This document shows positions 11,102 to 22,075 of a DNA stretch of 64,000 nucleotides, piece after piece. The DNA is from Pterois miles. Its lineage: Eukaryota; Chordata; Actinopteri; Perciformes; Scorpaenidae. How positions within the stretch are numbered: the stretch's first letter is position 1; each line of letters opens with the position of its first letter. The stretch covers positions 14,517,501-14,581,500 of the forward strand of contig CAMQGK010000008.1 of the NCBI GenBank assembly GCA_947000775.1, written 5' to 3'. The notes under the pieces are model-generated. The model was not told the DNA's origin. It saw only the letters and a list, made by a program, of their open reading frames with translations, and did not search any database. Position numbers and translations under genes: made by a program.

Positions 11102-12064
11102 TAACACTTCATTTTACAGGTCTGGAAATAACCTGGAAATAATTTGTTTTTTACAGCCAATATTTCCTCAATATTTATTTAAAATTGCTTTATTATATAC
11201 ATTATTTAATAATTATATGCTAAAATAGCTTGAGAAGCAGCTGTGTGCTTCTCTTCATCAGCGGGGGAAAAATGATAGAAGACACTTCTGATCAGATACA
11301 AATCTCACCATTGTGATTTATTGTCTTCACAAATGTAACCTGGTAGCTGACGTCATGATTCAGGGAGTTCATTCATCATTCATTCATCGTCAAGCGCTTA
11401 TCCCGTTAGGGGTCGCGGGGGGGCTGGAGCCGATCCCAGCTGGCATAGGGCGAAGGCGGGGGTCACCCTGGACAGGTCGCCAGTCCATCGCAGGGCACAT
11501 TGAGACAGACAACATATAGACAGACAACCATTCACACTCACATCCACACCTACGGGCAATTTAGAGTCATCAATTAACCTAAACAGCATGTCTTTGGATG
11601 GTGGGAGGAAGCCGGAGTACCCGGAGAAAACCCACGCTTACACGGGGAGAACATGCAAACTCCACACAGAAGAGCCGCAAGCTGGAATCGAACCTGCGAC
11701 CCTCTTGCTGTGAGGCGACAGCGCTAACCACTACACCACCGTGCAGCGATTCAGGGAGTTATTTTAAGAAATTTCAAATAATACTTTGCTAGTTATTATC
11801 TATTTACCAGCAGACATGGAAATAAAGCATATCAATTTATTTCTTTTCCTGGAGATAACCAGATATTTATTACTGCTTATTGAGAAATAGTGGAACATAA
11901 TTATTACAGAATGTTTATAATAGATATGAAATAATAATAAATGTCCCAAGTTAAAACAGCCCAACAAAGTATTTTTGATCAGTTTTGAGGTAAATATTGG
12001 GAGTAATTCAAAAGAAATTTCAGATAGATTACTTGACATCTGCAGACCTGCAAAATGAGGTGTT
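11102..12064. mobile_element. Long-TIR MITE, copy B, split by a SINE
   Basis: Left end TAACACTTCATTTTACAGG and reverse complement of the right end TAACACCTCATTTTGCAGG form terminal inverted repeats. Internal phrases TCAGATACAAATCTCACC and CAGACATGGAAATAAAGCAT match copy A at 4082-4648 in the same order. The element is interrupted at 11370-11747 by a SINE. Removing the SINE and one copy of the duplicated target restores an element of about 570 bp, the length of copy A. A full CRE-like TGACGTCA occurs at 11349-11356. Confidence 0.85.
11370..11747 (-). mobile_element. tRNA-derived SINE with a 13-bp target-site duplication
   Basis: On the minus strand the element starts GCTGCACGGTGGTGTAGTGG, an A-box-like region, followed by TCGCAGGTTCGATTCC, which contains a canonical pol III B box (GGTTCGATTCC). 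The body holds ACATGTTCTCCCCGTGT-type and GACTGGCGACCTGTCC phrases. It ends in a GATGAATGAATG-type tail. The 13-bp sequence GATTCAGGGAGTT sits on both sides (11357-11369 and 11748-11760), a direct sign of target-primed insertion. Length is 378 bp. The insertion interrupts MITE copy B, so it is younger than that MITE. Confidence 0.92.
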
Positions 12065-12896
12065 ACTAAAAAAGGGAATGTTTCAGTGCGAGTGCTGATA
12101 TTTCCTGTTAAAATGCACCATAAACATATCTTTTCCATATTGTTTTTGCTCAGTGAGAGTAATACGCTCCAGGGCCGGTTGCCGTGGCTTGAGGTTAAGG
12201 GATCCCCCTCATAGACATCATGGATGAGGGAGGATGAGGTGAGGATGAGCACATCTGGCCCAGACAGCTGGGACCACAGCTGGAGGGACAGACAGTGACA
12301 GCTGACTCACCACACAGCGCTAGGCTGCAGAGAAGGATGGATGGATGGCTGGAGGGGGGGAGGGAGGCAGCGATGGAGAGAGAAAGAGGGAGAAAAGCTC
12401 ACCATACCAGCAGCACTCTTATTTTGCGTTTCTGCAGCGGTGGAACTGAGGTGAGATCCAGCGTCTTGGCAGGTGTCAGAGGTAAACTGGCACAGATTAG
12501 TGATGTTGCTCTTGAATGAACTGTTGCATGACTCTTTAGTTAAAGGTTGTTTGTAATGACACCGGTGGCTGTTAAGTGAACAGCAATCAGCATCCTGTTG
12601 ATGGTGTATGTGCTCACGTTGCGTATCATCGTGGGCATCGGCCATAACAGTGGTGTGACATTACATAACAATCATACAGTATATCACCATTACAATCTGC
12701 TAATCTTCATGACGTTACAAAGTAAAACCGTCCCGAGTCCTTTACAATACAGTAGAAATCAGTCAGGGAAGATTTTCAGTTTTTATCTTTACAATGTGTT
12801 CAATAACACATGTAAAATGTCATATATTGTACCTTTAATGATTTTTGTATGGGACTCCGACGATATTTGAAATATGATGTATATCCACTTGTCATT
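12065..12896. other. Intronic stretch, no gene seen
   Basis: No exon or repeat recognised. It includes a GGATGGATGG/G-rich patch at 12335-12395. Confidence 0.5.
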
Positions 12897-13785
12897 AACT
12901 GTCAAAGTTAATGTGATAATAATGAATTAACACAGCGTTTTAATGTATTAACGCAACTTTTAGGTTGTAGTGGATTCAGTTTTAAAGCTGGAGTGATGAT
13001 GCTGGTATCATATGAAAGTAGAAAACCTCAGGAACCCACTGCACCACTTCTGTAACGTCCTCTTCGTTTTCACCTGCTCCTTCTTTTCTGTTCTTATTCT
13101 TCCTTCACCCTCCAAACTTGTTTCTCTCCTCTCTCTCTCCTTCACTGCCGTCTTTTTTCATTTTCCTCTCTTCCTCCTCCTTTTTTGCTATTCTAGCTCC
13201 ATCTCTCTCTATCGCTTCTTTCTTTCCTTGTCTTCTGTCTTCCTCTGTTCCTTTTTCTCTGCTCTCCTCGTCTTCATCCCATCCTTCTTTGTTTTCAGGA
13301 AACGCTCCAAACATATGCTAAATTCTGGGTAGGAAAAACTGGCATGGCTATTTTCAAAGGGCTCTGTTGACCTCTGACCTCCAGATATGTGAATGTAAAT
13401 GGGTTCTGTGGGTACCCACAAATCTCCCCTTTACTGACATGCCCACTTTATGATAATCACATTCAGTTGGGGGCAAGTCAGAGTCACGTCAGCACACTGA
13501 CACTGCAGTTTGCCATAATTTGAGCATATTATGTTTTATGGTAAATGCAGTACCCCTGAGGGTTTCTGGACATTATCTCATTGTTTTGTGTTGTTAATTG
13601 ATTTCCAATAATAAATATATACATACATTTACATAAATCAGCGTATTTGCCCACTCCCACGTTAAGAGTATTAAATGCTTGACAAATCTGCCTTTAAGGT
13701 ACATTTTAAACAGATAAAAAAAATCCTATTATCTATGGACAAGTATGCAATCAATTGTAATTAAGTGTTTTTTTGGCAGCCCTAA
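12897..13785 (+). mobile_element. GGGCTGTCA-ended repeat, copy 3, interrupted by a pyrimidine tract
   Basis: Starts CTGTCAAAGTTAATGTGATAATAATG and ends TTGGCAGCCCTA. Between GAAAACCTC (about 13021) and ACGCTCCAAAC (about 13304) the usual 50 or so bases are replaced by about 265 bp of almost pure C/T on the + strand. The rest follows the family order (GGCATGGCTATTTTCAAAGG, CTTTACTGACATGCCCACTT, TTGACAAATCTGCCTTTAA). Confidence 0.85.
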
Positions 13786-15133
13786 TGTCCATGTATCTCT
13801 GTATTAAACCCTCACTATTTATATATATATATAAATTATATATTTTCGTCCTTTTATTTATTTTTACATTTTGAAAGCACAAATATTCATGATCATGAAT
13901 GAAGCAATTTTAGGGCATAAATTACTGCCAAACTGCACATTTAAAACAGCACCCAGGACGCCTCCGGGGCTCCGCAGAGATCTGTACATGATTACTCAGT
14001 TAAAAAGTGACCAGGAAGCTTGTTTGGAGCATCGACCGTGGCCTCACCCCCGGGGTGAACCGAGCCTCATCTGTCCCTGTGTTGTCAAGACGGTAAATTA
14101 TTTGGACTGTGCAGTGAAAAAAGAGTCAGATTGCAGCCGCCTGAGGGGCAAGCCATACCTGTGCTGTTTAAATATTCAGCATCCCAACCCGCTGATATAT
14201 ATCAGAACTTTGTAATTACCAAACCCCCAATTATCTAGGACAGGGAGAGCTAACATAAGATTGGCAGACAATGTCATTCTGCGAATGATCGTTAATGGAA
14301 TCTCAGCGAAAATGGCTTTTATGGTGATGAAGAAGGGAAGAAGAGGGGGGGAGAGGAGTAAGTGATTTATATTACTTCCTCATCTCCTTGCTGTCTCCCT
14401 TTCTCTGTGAGGATATATCATTTCACATGATTAAGATGTGTGCAACCTGCTCCTTCAGTCAAGCGAAACAAGAGACCCCCCCCCCCCCCCCCCCCCTCCG
14501 CCACCTAGCTGAAGCTTCTTTATGCACATCCCCTTTTAATCCCTCCCTTCTAATTACTAAACTCACTGCCTCTTTCCTGTTTGTCTTTCATCCTGATCAC
14601 TTCTTTTTCATCCAAGCCTTCCCTTTAAATTCCTCCTGCATGCAAGTCATTCATTATCCCTCTCAGCTCCTGTAACCCCGGTATCATTATACACCGTAAA
14701 GATGCGTTCATTTAACTAGATGCTCATAGTTTTCAAAGCTGGTGAAGCCACAATGCTATTAGTAGATTTCTTTGTTCATAATGCTGTACTCTAATGTGCC
14801 CATCAGCTCTGTATGGATGGCTTAATATTTTGCTTTCATTCGCTCTCTTTTGTGGCTTACTTTGAAGCCATTGTTGGGTAAATGCATGCATCTGATTACC
14901 GGCAGGATAATTGATGCTGGGTAGGTGGAAAACCAATAGATTTTAATTACCAAACCTCTCTCTGAGCAGCATACTAAAGTAAGTAAATAAACCATATGAA
15001 TCACATTACAAGCCACAATCAAGCTGCTGGCTACTGTCTTTGCCTTCCCTATACCGCATAATGGCCACATTGTGTGCGGCATACGTTACATCCACTTAAG
15101 ATGAAATAAACATGAAGGTTTTATTTTTTAATA
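13786..15133. other. Intronic stretch with short simple repeats
   Basis: Contains an AT run at about 13818-13836 and a poly-C run of about 20 at 14477-14496. A 114-codon + strand frame (13871-14215) shows no neurexin or other domain I recognise. Otherwise unremarkable. Confidence 0.55.
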
Positions 15134-15141
15134 ATGTACAG

Positions 15142-16288
15142 CAGGGTTTCTCAAAGTGGGGTCGGCAAGATAATTTTCTATAAATTTTAAAATGGTGCTG
15201 TTTTATCATTAAAAAATACATATCTACAAATGGGGATATCTTGCACCAATAGAACAAGCATATTGTCCGTTACGACTACCCACGTTAGCTTTGGGCCAAT
15301 AGAGTGCTCCAGGGATGACATATTTTTGTAGGCCAACCAGGAAGTTAGCATCGCTAATGGGATTTTTCCATTTGGGCTTTGAATTATTGCAGAAAATAAG
15401 CTGCAATCGCCAGAAGTAAAAAGCTAACGTCACACAAACTACACCACGAGCTGTAAAGGCCGACAAGTCAGCATGATAATTGTAGCCCCATTTAGCCACT
15501 TATTAGCAACCGCCTTTTTTAAGACACATAAAGGCTTCAAAAATTACACGTGGATATTGACAGACGTATTTTATATCAAAAAACAAAACATTAAAATCTC
15601 TAAGCTTGTTTTAAAACCCCAAAACCCATTCAAAAAACCTACTGGTTTCAAGATGAGGGAACCAGAAATGCTAACATGCTAACTCATTTCCGGGTTTTAG
15701 GACTGATTCCCGTAGCACTCTATAGGAACTCTGATATGACTGTGTCACATCACGTCAATCTGTCCTGAATCAGTTACTTTGCTCAGGGTGCAACGGCCTG
15801 TTCTTGCTGCTGCTTAGCTTAGCTCATTAGCCAGCTAACCGGCTAGCTAGCTAGCTAGCTGAAGAGCATGGAGACATATCTGAGTCAGCCCATATTGTCA
15901 AGTGACGTTAAGCCCAAACTCGCTAAATTGAGAAAATATGAAGACAGTTATATTTAGCGACAACGACGGGAGACCAAAATGCATCATGTGTCTTTAAGTG
16001 CTAGCAAACGAAGCCATGAAGCCCGCCAAGGTTAATTAACATCTGATTACAAAGCACCTGCAATATCAGGGCAAAATTAAATGTTGTTAATGTGATTCTC
16101 ATTAAAATATGTTTGTTTATCACTATCTGTAGTATATAGGTTGAGAAGTTTTACAATGCAAATAGTTCCAATGGCATCTAAGAGTAAAAACAGTGGTTAG
16201 CATTATGCTTAATGAGATTGTGAGGGCTCCTTGGAAAATGTTTTCCCCTCTACGAGATCCCTGACCCCAAAAAGTTTGAAAATCCCTG
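15142..16288. mobile_element. hAT-like non-autonomous transposon with 8-bp TSD
   Basis: Left terminus CAGGGTTTCTCAAAGTGGGG. The right terminus, reverse complemented, is CAGGGATTTTCAAACTTTTT followed by GGGGTC. CAGGG-type inverted ends are typical of hAT (Charlie-like) elements. The 8-bp flanks are ATGTACAG (15134-15141) and ATGTATAG (16289-16296), one mismatch apart, matching the 8-bp target duplication of hAT elements. The 1147-bp body has no transposase frame. It contains a second repeat at about 15284-15740 that is also found elsewhere. Confidence 0.88.
15284..15740. repeat. Repeat nested in the hAT-like element; inverted partner at 19.87-20.48 kb
   Basis: Phrases AGAGTGCTCCAGGGATGA, ATTATTGCAGAAAATAAGCT, ACCAGAAATGCTAACATGCT and AACTCATTTCCGGGTTTTAGGA are found in reverse complement, in reverse order, at 19870-20480. 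Both ends carry GAGTGCT/AGCACTC near CTATA. Class unknown. Confidence 0.7.
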
Positions 16289-16296
16289 ATGTATAG

Positions 16297-17572
16297 TTTA
16301 TATTTGAGACTGTGCTTCCCTGAAAAACGACTGTCTTCTGTTGTTCAAACGCTTAAACAGATCCATTTTTACATTTTCCTTGACAAGCAACCTCTTGAGG
16401 TCTTAAAAGCAAAAGTAGCAGAATGTGAGCACTGTACCACAACGAGGTTGTGGTGGGGTTGGTGGTGTCAAAGTCAGATGCCTCGCACACACAACCACCG
16501 ACCACAGTTTGCACCATAACCACGATCTTTCCCTAACCTTAGAAATTGCACATATTCATCATTTTAGTGAGGGTTATGTGGGCCATTTTGGAAGGCAGCA
16601 ATGTCATCCTGGCGATAGCGGCGCCTCATCAGAAAATGCTCAGATGGGTCATATTGGAAGGTCGTTACAAGCAACCTATTTTGTCATTTAGGTATGAGGG
16701 CTGCTTCTTTTTATTTGGTTTGCACGATGTTCACCTCTTACTATTTCGAAAGTATGCTCTCGACAAAACTTTCAACAGCAATGTCTCCAGGAAGTAGATG
16801 GCCCTTTTGCCTGGTTGAGGTGGGTGTCTCAATTTTGGTTCAGACACTTATGCAACTGTATATTTCTGCAGTTAGATGAGTTCTCTCTCTTTAGAAATCA
16901 AACTATCTGAAGATTATAAATTGATTAGGCATGTTTGTACTTAGCCTGGTAAATGTCTATTGACAACCGACACTAATGCCAAACCACTGTATTCAATACA
17001 AACAAGGTTATTTCCCTGTTTGCAGTATCCAGCAGCGCTCTTATATAAGTGTCCAACATTGGGGCTCAGTCTGGAGGAAGTTTCCCCAACAGTGCACTTA
17101 CATAAGTGGCTAACATCGGGGGCTCAGTGCAGGAGAAAGCTACTGAATAGCACAAACAGGAGACGGGAGTTAAAAATTGATGACTTGCTTTTTGTGTTTC
17201 GCCTCTCCCACTGTGTGAGCATTCAGAGATTCAGCTTGTCCTAGTTTCCTGACCTCACCCAATGAAAAAAAAAAAAAATCCAAGCCTTTCCTCTACTACT
17301 TCTTTGGGTGTCATGTGAATAACAGCTGGCACCCTTTAAATAGATCCGTACATTGACGTACATTCAGCCATGCTGACTCTTTTCCACTTTGTATTTTTGT
17401 CATTTTTGCTTCTTAACATTATTAGCATAATGAATTAGGTGTGTTATGGCAGGAAGTTTTCCTCAGGATTAGACTGTAGACTGGAGGCTTTCATCCCACA
17501 TCTGACAGTAAACTAATCCCACTTCCTCCATCTATGACATCACTTCCCCTGAGGGAAGTTGGAGTTTGTAGC
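16297..17572. other. Intronic stretch, no gene seen
   Basis: No exon recognised. The phrase GTGCACTTACATAAGTGGCTAACATCGGGG-like (17090-17125) loosely duplicates the preceding TTATATAAGTGTCCAACATTGGGG (17040-17065), a local direct duplication. An A13 run lies near 17266. Confidence 0.5.
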
Positions 17573-18071
17573 TTAGACTGTATATAAGAAGTGGATGCAG
17601 TCACTGTGACATCACCCATTGGTTTGTGGACTTGTGTTTTGAAGCCTTAAGTTCGGCATTTTGACCATCGGCATCTTGGTGTTTGGCTCTCGCTATCTTG
17701 GTTTCTTGCAACCAGAAGTGAGAAGAGACGGTGGAGCTAAATTCAGCCAAATGTTGAAACCAAAAATCTTATAATTAACTGCCATGAACTGACAAAACTG
17801 TGGTAGCAACCTGTCAATCACAAGGTAGCCACGCCCTAAAGCATCCCCTGCTTTATGGTCTATTTGACTCAAAATGGGACCATAATTTACTAAATGCTGT
17901 ATTGAAGACTTGAAACTAGCGACTGTGACCATAAACTCATGTTTACAATGTTTACTGAGGTAATAAATCAAGTGAGAAGTAGGCTCATTTTTTCATTGAT
18001 TTCTATACAGTCAGACTTGGTTTTCCAACCGGAGGAGTCGCCCCCTGCTGGCTGTTAGAAAGAATGCAGGA
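17573..18071. repeat. Dispersed fish repeat (GTATATAAGAAGTGG type)
   Basis: Begins ACTGTATATAAGAAGTGGATG, with CACCCATTGGTTTGTGGACTT and CATCTTGG phrases, and ends TTTCTATACAGTCAGACTTGG, then GGAGTCGCCCCCTGCTGGCTG. I recognise this wording from many percomorph genomes; that is memory, not a search. ACTGTATAT at the left and CTATACAGT near the right suggest inverted ends. No coding content. Confidence 0.7.
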
Positions 18072-18563
18072 GGTTGCTGGAGGTTGCCGCCTGGTTTGTA
18101 GTTTCATGGGGGAATATTTATTGGCTAGGCGTTTCACATTGGGGACACAGACATGTGTGTAGTTTAATTAGTGTGTGTGGAGTGATTGTGTATCTGTGCG
18201 CTCTGTATTGCTTGTTTCTCTGGTGCCGGAGGGGAGTGGAGCAGCAGGTGTTGGCCGTCCTCTGTGCCTTTCATCATAATGAGTTCCCAGTCCACAAACT
18301 GTCCTCCAAAGGAAACAGTGTTAGTGGCGGTCTCATAATGAAACAGCACATTTTACATACATTTTCAAGTATGTTGGGACATAAACAGCAATTGCCAAAA
18401 TGGCTTGTTTAAACATGTATAATATTATATTTCTCTTTTCACGTTTTCATGCCTTTTTTTAAATACAAGCTAAGACTTACAGTTTGTGAAAACTGTAAAA
18501 ATATAAATGGTTTCCATATTGTATGTAGAAGTGATTAGATTAACTAATGTTGCATTAATCAGC
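18072..18563. other. Intronic stretch, no gene seen
   Basis: A 112-codon + strand frame overlaps this stretch but has no signal peptide logic or domain I recognise. Treated as chance. Confidence 0.5.
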
Positions 18564-18958
18564 TTAAAGAGGACCATTATGCTCATGATCAGGTTCATAC
18601 TTGTATTTTGGGTTTCTGCTAGAATGTTTACATGCTTTAATGTTCATTTATTTTATTATTTACTATTATTATTATGTATTTATTTATCTCTTCGGACTCC
18701 GCTCTAATTATTTTTGTTTGAGGGTGTGCCAAACTAGCGGCTAGGCAGCTATTATGCACATGTGTTACGTGGTGACATCACCACGTTACAGAAGAAAGAG
18801 GGGCAGTTCAAGAGCAGTGCTTCTCTGAGTAACTGCCTTTGGCTTGGACTTTGGGCCTTTGTAACTTTGCAGACATTTTACATGCACAAAAAAAACCCCT
18901 AAAAAACACACTAAAGGAAAAGGACAACAACGCTAAAAGCATGATGGGTCCTGTTTAA
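18564..18958. mobile_element. TTAA-ended MITE (piggyBac-like)
   Basis: Left end TTAAAGAGGACCATTATGCT and reverse complement of the right end TTAAACAGGACCCATCATGCT form about 20-bp inverted repeats, and both start with TTAA, the target site of piggyBac-type transposons. Internal phrases CAGGTTCATACTTGTATTTTG, GTTACGTGGTGACATCA and GGACTTTGGGCCTTTGTAACTT match a MITE I recall as common in percomorph fish. Length is 395 bp, no coding frame. Confidence 0.82.
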
Positions 18959-19844
18959 GGCTAGGGTACGCCATTTATTTTTGAAGCATTTTCAAATGTT
19001 TTCACAAAAAAAGAAAAACAAATGGGATATCTGTGGCTGTCACAGGACTGTAATAAACCCATCCAATGATTTTATTCAGCCATTGTATGTGACTCTTCCA
19101 CAAGACTAAGCAGACTTTTCCCAGTACTACATCCTAGCTGTGAGTACTAAAAATAGCCATATTTGTTGGTTGTGTTTGATCATGTTGGGTGTTTTTCTAA
19201 CATGTGAGTGAGACCTGAGGTAGCCTGATATGGTTAGGGGAGGCAATGATGTGCTGCGCTGCCTTGTGAACACGTCCTCAAGCAGTAGTCAGGGGGTGCA
19301 CGTTCATGTGTTTTGGGGGGTGGCTTTGGATGGAGGCCTTCAGGAAGGGGCTGGGATTTATTTCTCTCGGTTGAATGCTTTCAAAATGTAGCTCACTCTT
19401 GCTGGTTTCTAAAAGCAATCCATTGGTGGTCAACAATTTGGTGTACAGTGTGCAGCTGAAAAAAAAGAAAAAGAAGCACTGAGAGGACCGGCGCAACACA
19501 TGCTGGGTTTGGATGCAATAGCAGAAAAACCTGCACTATATAATTAAGTTCATTTACACAGACTGACAAAAAATACCTCCGCAGACCATTACTTACAGAC
19601 CAAAGCACCGGAGGAGTGTGAAATGAAAGAAACCAGCTCCTACCCACCATCCCCATCACTATTAATTTAATAAATATGTGACATTTCAGACAGACAACCT
19701 TTATTATAATGTTTCGTTCACACAGCCATTATCTTGTCTGGCTAGAAATGTCAAATTCATTGGAGCAGGTGTATATACTGTGCAGTTTGGGGGTTTGTAA
19801 TGTTACATTTTCAGACTTTCAGAAAGGTGTTGGTTGAACTCCAT
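18959..19844. other. Intronic stretch, no gene seen
   Basis: Mixed composition, no exon or repeat recognised. Confidence 0.5.
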
Positions 19845-20490
19845 GGGATTGTTTTAGGCCGTAAGGTCTAGAAAGTCTTGTTGTATAGAGTGCTGCAGGT
19901 ATGAGTCCTTAAACCTGGAAATGAGTTAGCATTTTAGCACTTCTGGTTCCCTTGTCTGGAGGTCAGTGGGTCTTTTGAATGGGTTTTTAGTTAGATGTGT
20001 GGAATAAGGTCTGTGGTTAACACAAGCTCAAGAGGTTGTAATATATTCCTCTAAGACATGAAATACATCAATAAATACCCCTCATCAAACCGACTTATCC
20101 CCTTTTTCAGCCTCGTTGCTTGCGCTTATGTGACCATTCAGTTCACTTATTGATTGGGGGGGGGTAGCCGGGCACATAAAGACAGACAACCATTCACCCG
20201 CATATTCACACCTATGGGCAATTCAGAGTCATCAGTTAACCTGCATGTCTTTGGACTTTGGGAAGAAACCGGAGCACCCAGAGAAAAGGCAACAGTGCTA
20301 ACCCTGAATAAAACATATAAGTATCATAAACGTGTTTACCACAGAGCTTATTTTCTGCAGTAATCCAAAACCTGATGGAAAAACCCCATTGTTTTTTGTT
20401 GAGGGAACCAGGGCGATGCTAATTTCCTTCCTACAAAAATGCATCGTCCCTGGAGCACTCTAGTGGACTGCATTATTATACAGAGCTCCT
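19845..20490. repeat. Inverted copy of the 15.28-15.74 kb repeat, interrupted
   Basis: TATAGAGTGCTGCAGG, AAACCTGGAAATGAGTTAGC, AGCACTTCTGGTTCCCT and, after a gap, TTATTTTCTGCAGTAAT, GATGCTAATTTCC and TCCCTGGAGCACTCTAGTGG mirror the 15.3-15.7 kb repeat on the opposite strand. The middle is occupied by a SINE fragment (about 20155-20310). Confidence 0.68.
20155..20310 (-). mobile_element. Truncated SINE fragment, same family as 11.37-11.75 kb
   Basis: AGACAGACAACCATTCAC, CACCTATGGGCAATTCAGAGTCATC, AACCTGCATGTCTTTGGA and CAGTGCTAACC match the SINE at 11370-11747 in the same orientation. The tRNA-like head with its B box and the 3' tail are absent, so it is a degenerate relic. Confidence 0.8.
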
Positions 20491-21542
20491 AGTACGTTAT
20501 CAACCATCTGTCCATGCAGTATAATTAACAAGTTTAAAGGCTAGTTAAAGAATGACCTGTTGAGGTACAGTAAATACTCGCAAAGCATTTGCTAAACATC
20601 TTAGCACCCCAAAGCAAAAGAAGGAAAGTAGTTCCTCTTCGTTCGGCCTTGGTGCAGGATTGAGACACATGATCTGGGTGTCACATCTCCCTCACCCTGA
20701 CGGCAGCAAGCACAGCATCTTGTCACCCCTGGGACGTTCCCACCACCTCCCAGAGGTGCTTGTGTGTGTGTGTTACAGTAAATGAGGAATAGTCTGGACT
20801 CTTTTCTCTCCATCAGTGCCGAATAACTGCACTGGCTTTTCCTGTTTTGGCCATTTTTCTTGTTTCTTGTCTCTAGCACTGAGCTCCTGTTCCAGCTGAG
20901 ATCTCTATCAGCCCTGATTTATCTGATAAACAATCTCCCTCCATTTTTCGCTCTCCTTTCTCTCATACTTCCTTCTCTCCTGCAATCAAATGTCTACATT
21001 ACTCTGAGCGCTGCCGACGTCTCTCTCCTCCTCATTATTTTTGCATCCCTATGTTTCTCCCACTCCTCTTACTGCCATGTTTTCTTGGTGTCCCCACCTG
21101 TCACTCTTTTCTTCTTCGCTCTTGCCCACACTGCGTATCCCGCCCTCTCTTTGACAAAAATAGCTGAAAATGAGCACATGGTGTGCGAGGGAGAAAATAA
21201 AAGTGCAGAGTAGCCAAAAGTCAAAAGGAGGAGAGAAAAAGAGGATTAAGAGATGAGGAGAATGAAGTGCATGAAAAGAGCGGAGAGAGGGGAGATGTTC
21301 CTTATTAAATTTATCAGTTAGTGAATAATTCAGTCGATGCTGGGAACGCTGATATTCAGTCAGGCACCTACATAAGTGTGCCGTTGCTTTACATTCTCCA
21401 GAGGATGTGCTTTCTGGCGGCGGGTTGAAAAACGGTGGCTTCTGCATGTGTGTGTGCAAGCAATAAACCCAACGTGCATGTGTGCCTCCCATCATTCTTG
21501 TGTGCGCTCTCCTCCTCCAATTCTCTCCACTCATTCCCCTCC

Positions 21543-21548
<6 letters not shown>
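20491..21548. other. Intronic stretch, pyrimidine-rich toward the beta promoter
   Basis: From about 20880 to 21130 the + strand is rich in C and T (for example CTCTCCTTTCTCTCATACTT). No exon was identified. The long minus-strand frame covering 21049-21714 is an artefact of the CT repeat. Confidence 0.5.
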
Positions 21549-21613
<65 letters not shown>

Positions 21614-21632
21614 CCTCTCTCTCTCTCTCTCG
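21549..21632. repeat. CT dinucleotide microsatellite upstream of the beta exon
   Basis: About 30 uninterrupted CT units, a CCC interruption near 21611-21614, then about 8 more CT units to 21630, and a further short run at 21658-21672. It lies about 1.5 kb upstream of the beta start codon. Such GA/CT tracts can be length-variable and can affect chromatin; no function is shown by the sequence. Confidence 0.97.
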
Positions 21633-21718
21633 CTGCTCCAACCAGACACACAAACACTCTCTCTCTCTGTCTCTGCTCTGCCCTATGTATCATAGTCACC
21701 GTCTGTGCATTCAAAGGA

Positions 21719-22075
21719 TCCGAGTGTGTCCACCTTTCCCTTTCGGCTCTATTTCTGCCCCCGACTCGTCGCTTTTTGCCCTACCCGGCGCAGAGCCATG
21801 CGCGCATGCCTTCGGGGGGGTTGGCTGACTTGATCGAAGGAAAAAGGAGAAGGGAGAGCTGTGCGGGCAGGAAGGATGCGCTCGTTGCTGCAGCTTCTGA
21901 TTCAATTAGCATGAATTTCACAGCAGAGGCAGCAGCGGCAGTAGCGGCAGCAGCATCGTCAGACTCTCTCCGCAAGCCAGCAGCAGCAACCCGTGTCGGA
22001 GCCCCATCGAGAGGACCGGCGGCAGCTTCTCATCTGCCTCCCACCCCGGGAAGCGGTGTTTAAAGGGAAACGGAA
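21719..22075 (+). promoter_or_regulatory. nrxn2: CpG-rich candidate promoter of the nrxn2 beta transcript
   Basis: I count about 26 CpG dinucleotides in these 357 bases, against very few in the surrounding intron. The segment is also rich in GCA/GCG triplets (21918-21990). It lies between the CT microsatellite and the beta exon, where the internal beta promoter of a neurexin gene is expected. No clear TATA box was identified. The transcription start is unknown; a cap-site dataset would place it. Confidence 0.55.

Noticed and set aside
11349..11356. CRE (TGACGTCA) as a neuronal enhancer
   Set aside because: It lies inside a MITE, is a single 8-bp match, and copy A lacks it; no support beyond the word itself.
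11690..11747. tRNA gene on the minus strand
   Set aside because: The B box is good but no full cloverleaf follows and it is the head of a SINE with a 13-bp target duplication.
21049..21714. 221-codon minus-strand frame and overlapping + strand frames of 86-193 codons
   Set aside because: They are carried by the CT/GA microsatellite, which reads as Leu-Ser or Arg-Glu repeats in every frame, with no domain before or after it.
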